Below, one piece after another: positions 5,412 through 5,503 of a stretch of 5,503 nt of DNA. Both the position numbers and the translations under genes were made by a program. The notes under the pieces were generated by a model, which saw only the letters and a program-made list of their open reading frames with translations, ran no database searches and was not told the origin of the DNA. The stretch's first letter is position 1. Each line of letters opens with the position of its first letter. This stretch comes from CAZIVE01 sp964542435 (GTDB taxonomy: Bacteria; Bacteroidota; Bacteroidia; Bacteroidales; Tannerellaceae): NCBI GenBank assembly GCA_964542435.1, contig CAZIVE010000158.1:1-5503 (forward strand), in the 5' to 3' direction.

Positions 5412-5503
5412 GTGGGGCGATGCGTTTTCTACCGATAGATTCAGACCTAACGGCCTGAAAGAAAAAGGGGGAACATAGAATCGTGGCAAAACACCGCATG
5501 GCG

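Larger units (their letters stand above)
5308..5503. other. gene-free, hairpin-rich 3' region
   Basis: I see no supportable gene here. Short open frames occur on both strands (for example 5278-5478 + and 5263-5499 -), but they overlap the terminator and hairpins, lack initiation signals and have low-complexity, Arg/Lys-rich or Cys-rich translations typical of non-coding DNA. Besides the hairpins at 5315-5339 and 5384-5400 there is TTCAG-A-CC-TAAC-GG-C-CTGAA at 5440-5459, with one A-C mismatch. GCAACCT occurs twice, at 5349-5355 and 5383-5389. The region could be a dispersed intergenic repeat or the leader of the next gene beyond the window. Confidence 0.5.

Noticed and set aside
5187..5499. 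Short open frames on both strands in the tail (5187-5489 -, 5263-5499 -, 5278-5478 +)
   Set aside because: They run through the intrinsic terminator and hairpins, overlap one another, and lack start signals or domain-like composition.

Overview
The window looks like chromosomal DNA of a Bacteroidota bacterium, most likely order Bacteroidales and plausibly a Prevotellaceae-type genome. Three things support this: a textbook Bacteroidota -7 box (TATCTTTG, consensus TAnnTTTG) at 137-144, AT-rich leaders without strong Shine-Dalgarno sequences, and a set of protein families typical of that phylum. No taxonomic marker gene is present, so the genus is not resolved. All five supported genes lie on the + strand. 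I see no tRNA, rRNA, CRISPR array or transposase.

Layout. 1-185 is a non-coding leader with an imperfect 41-bp tandem repeat followed by a promoter. 186-2447 holds two exported envelope enzymes in an apparent operon with a 12-nt gap: a periplasmic glycerophosphodiester phosphodiesterase and a GHL10/DUF187 glycosidase with a C-terminal fibronectin-III-like domain. 2448-2531 is a short intergenic gap with no obvious terminator and no housekeeping-type promoter. 2532-5242 is a three-gene unit: an ECF-type sigma factor, an unusual anti-sigma-like protein overlapping it by ATGA, and a secreted lipoprotein. A strong intrinsic terminator lies at 5272-5307. 5308-5503 holds no gene I can support but contains several consecutive hairpins.

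The notable part is the sigma / anti-sigma / lipoprotein unit. The 455-residue protein at 3071-4438 has a short cytoplasmic anti-sigma-like N-terminus, one transmembrane helix (about 51-70), a low-complexity linker of about 155 residues, and a C-terminal beta-barrel of about 228 residues ending in Phe. It is therefore predicted to span both membranes. This matches the dual membrane-spanning anti-sigma factor (Dma) architecture described in Bacteroides thetaiotaomicron, where a Dma/Das pair controls outer-membrane vesicle formation through a NigD-like protein (NigR). The third gene here is a lipoprotein whose layout resembles NigD-like proteins. The working model is that an outer-membrane signal is sensed by the barrel and passed through the linker, releasing the sigma factor, with the lipoprotein as a candidate output. 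The neighbouring pair (phospholipid head-group turnover and probable peptidoglycan glycan cleavage) also concerns the envelope, but its link to the sigma unit is only inferred from proximity.
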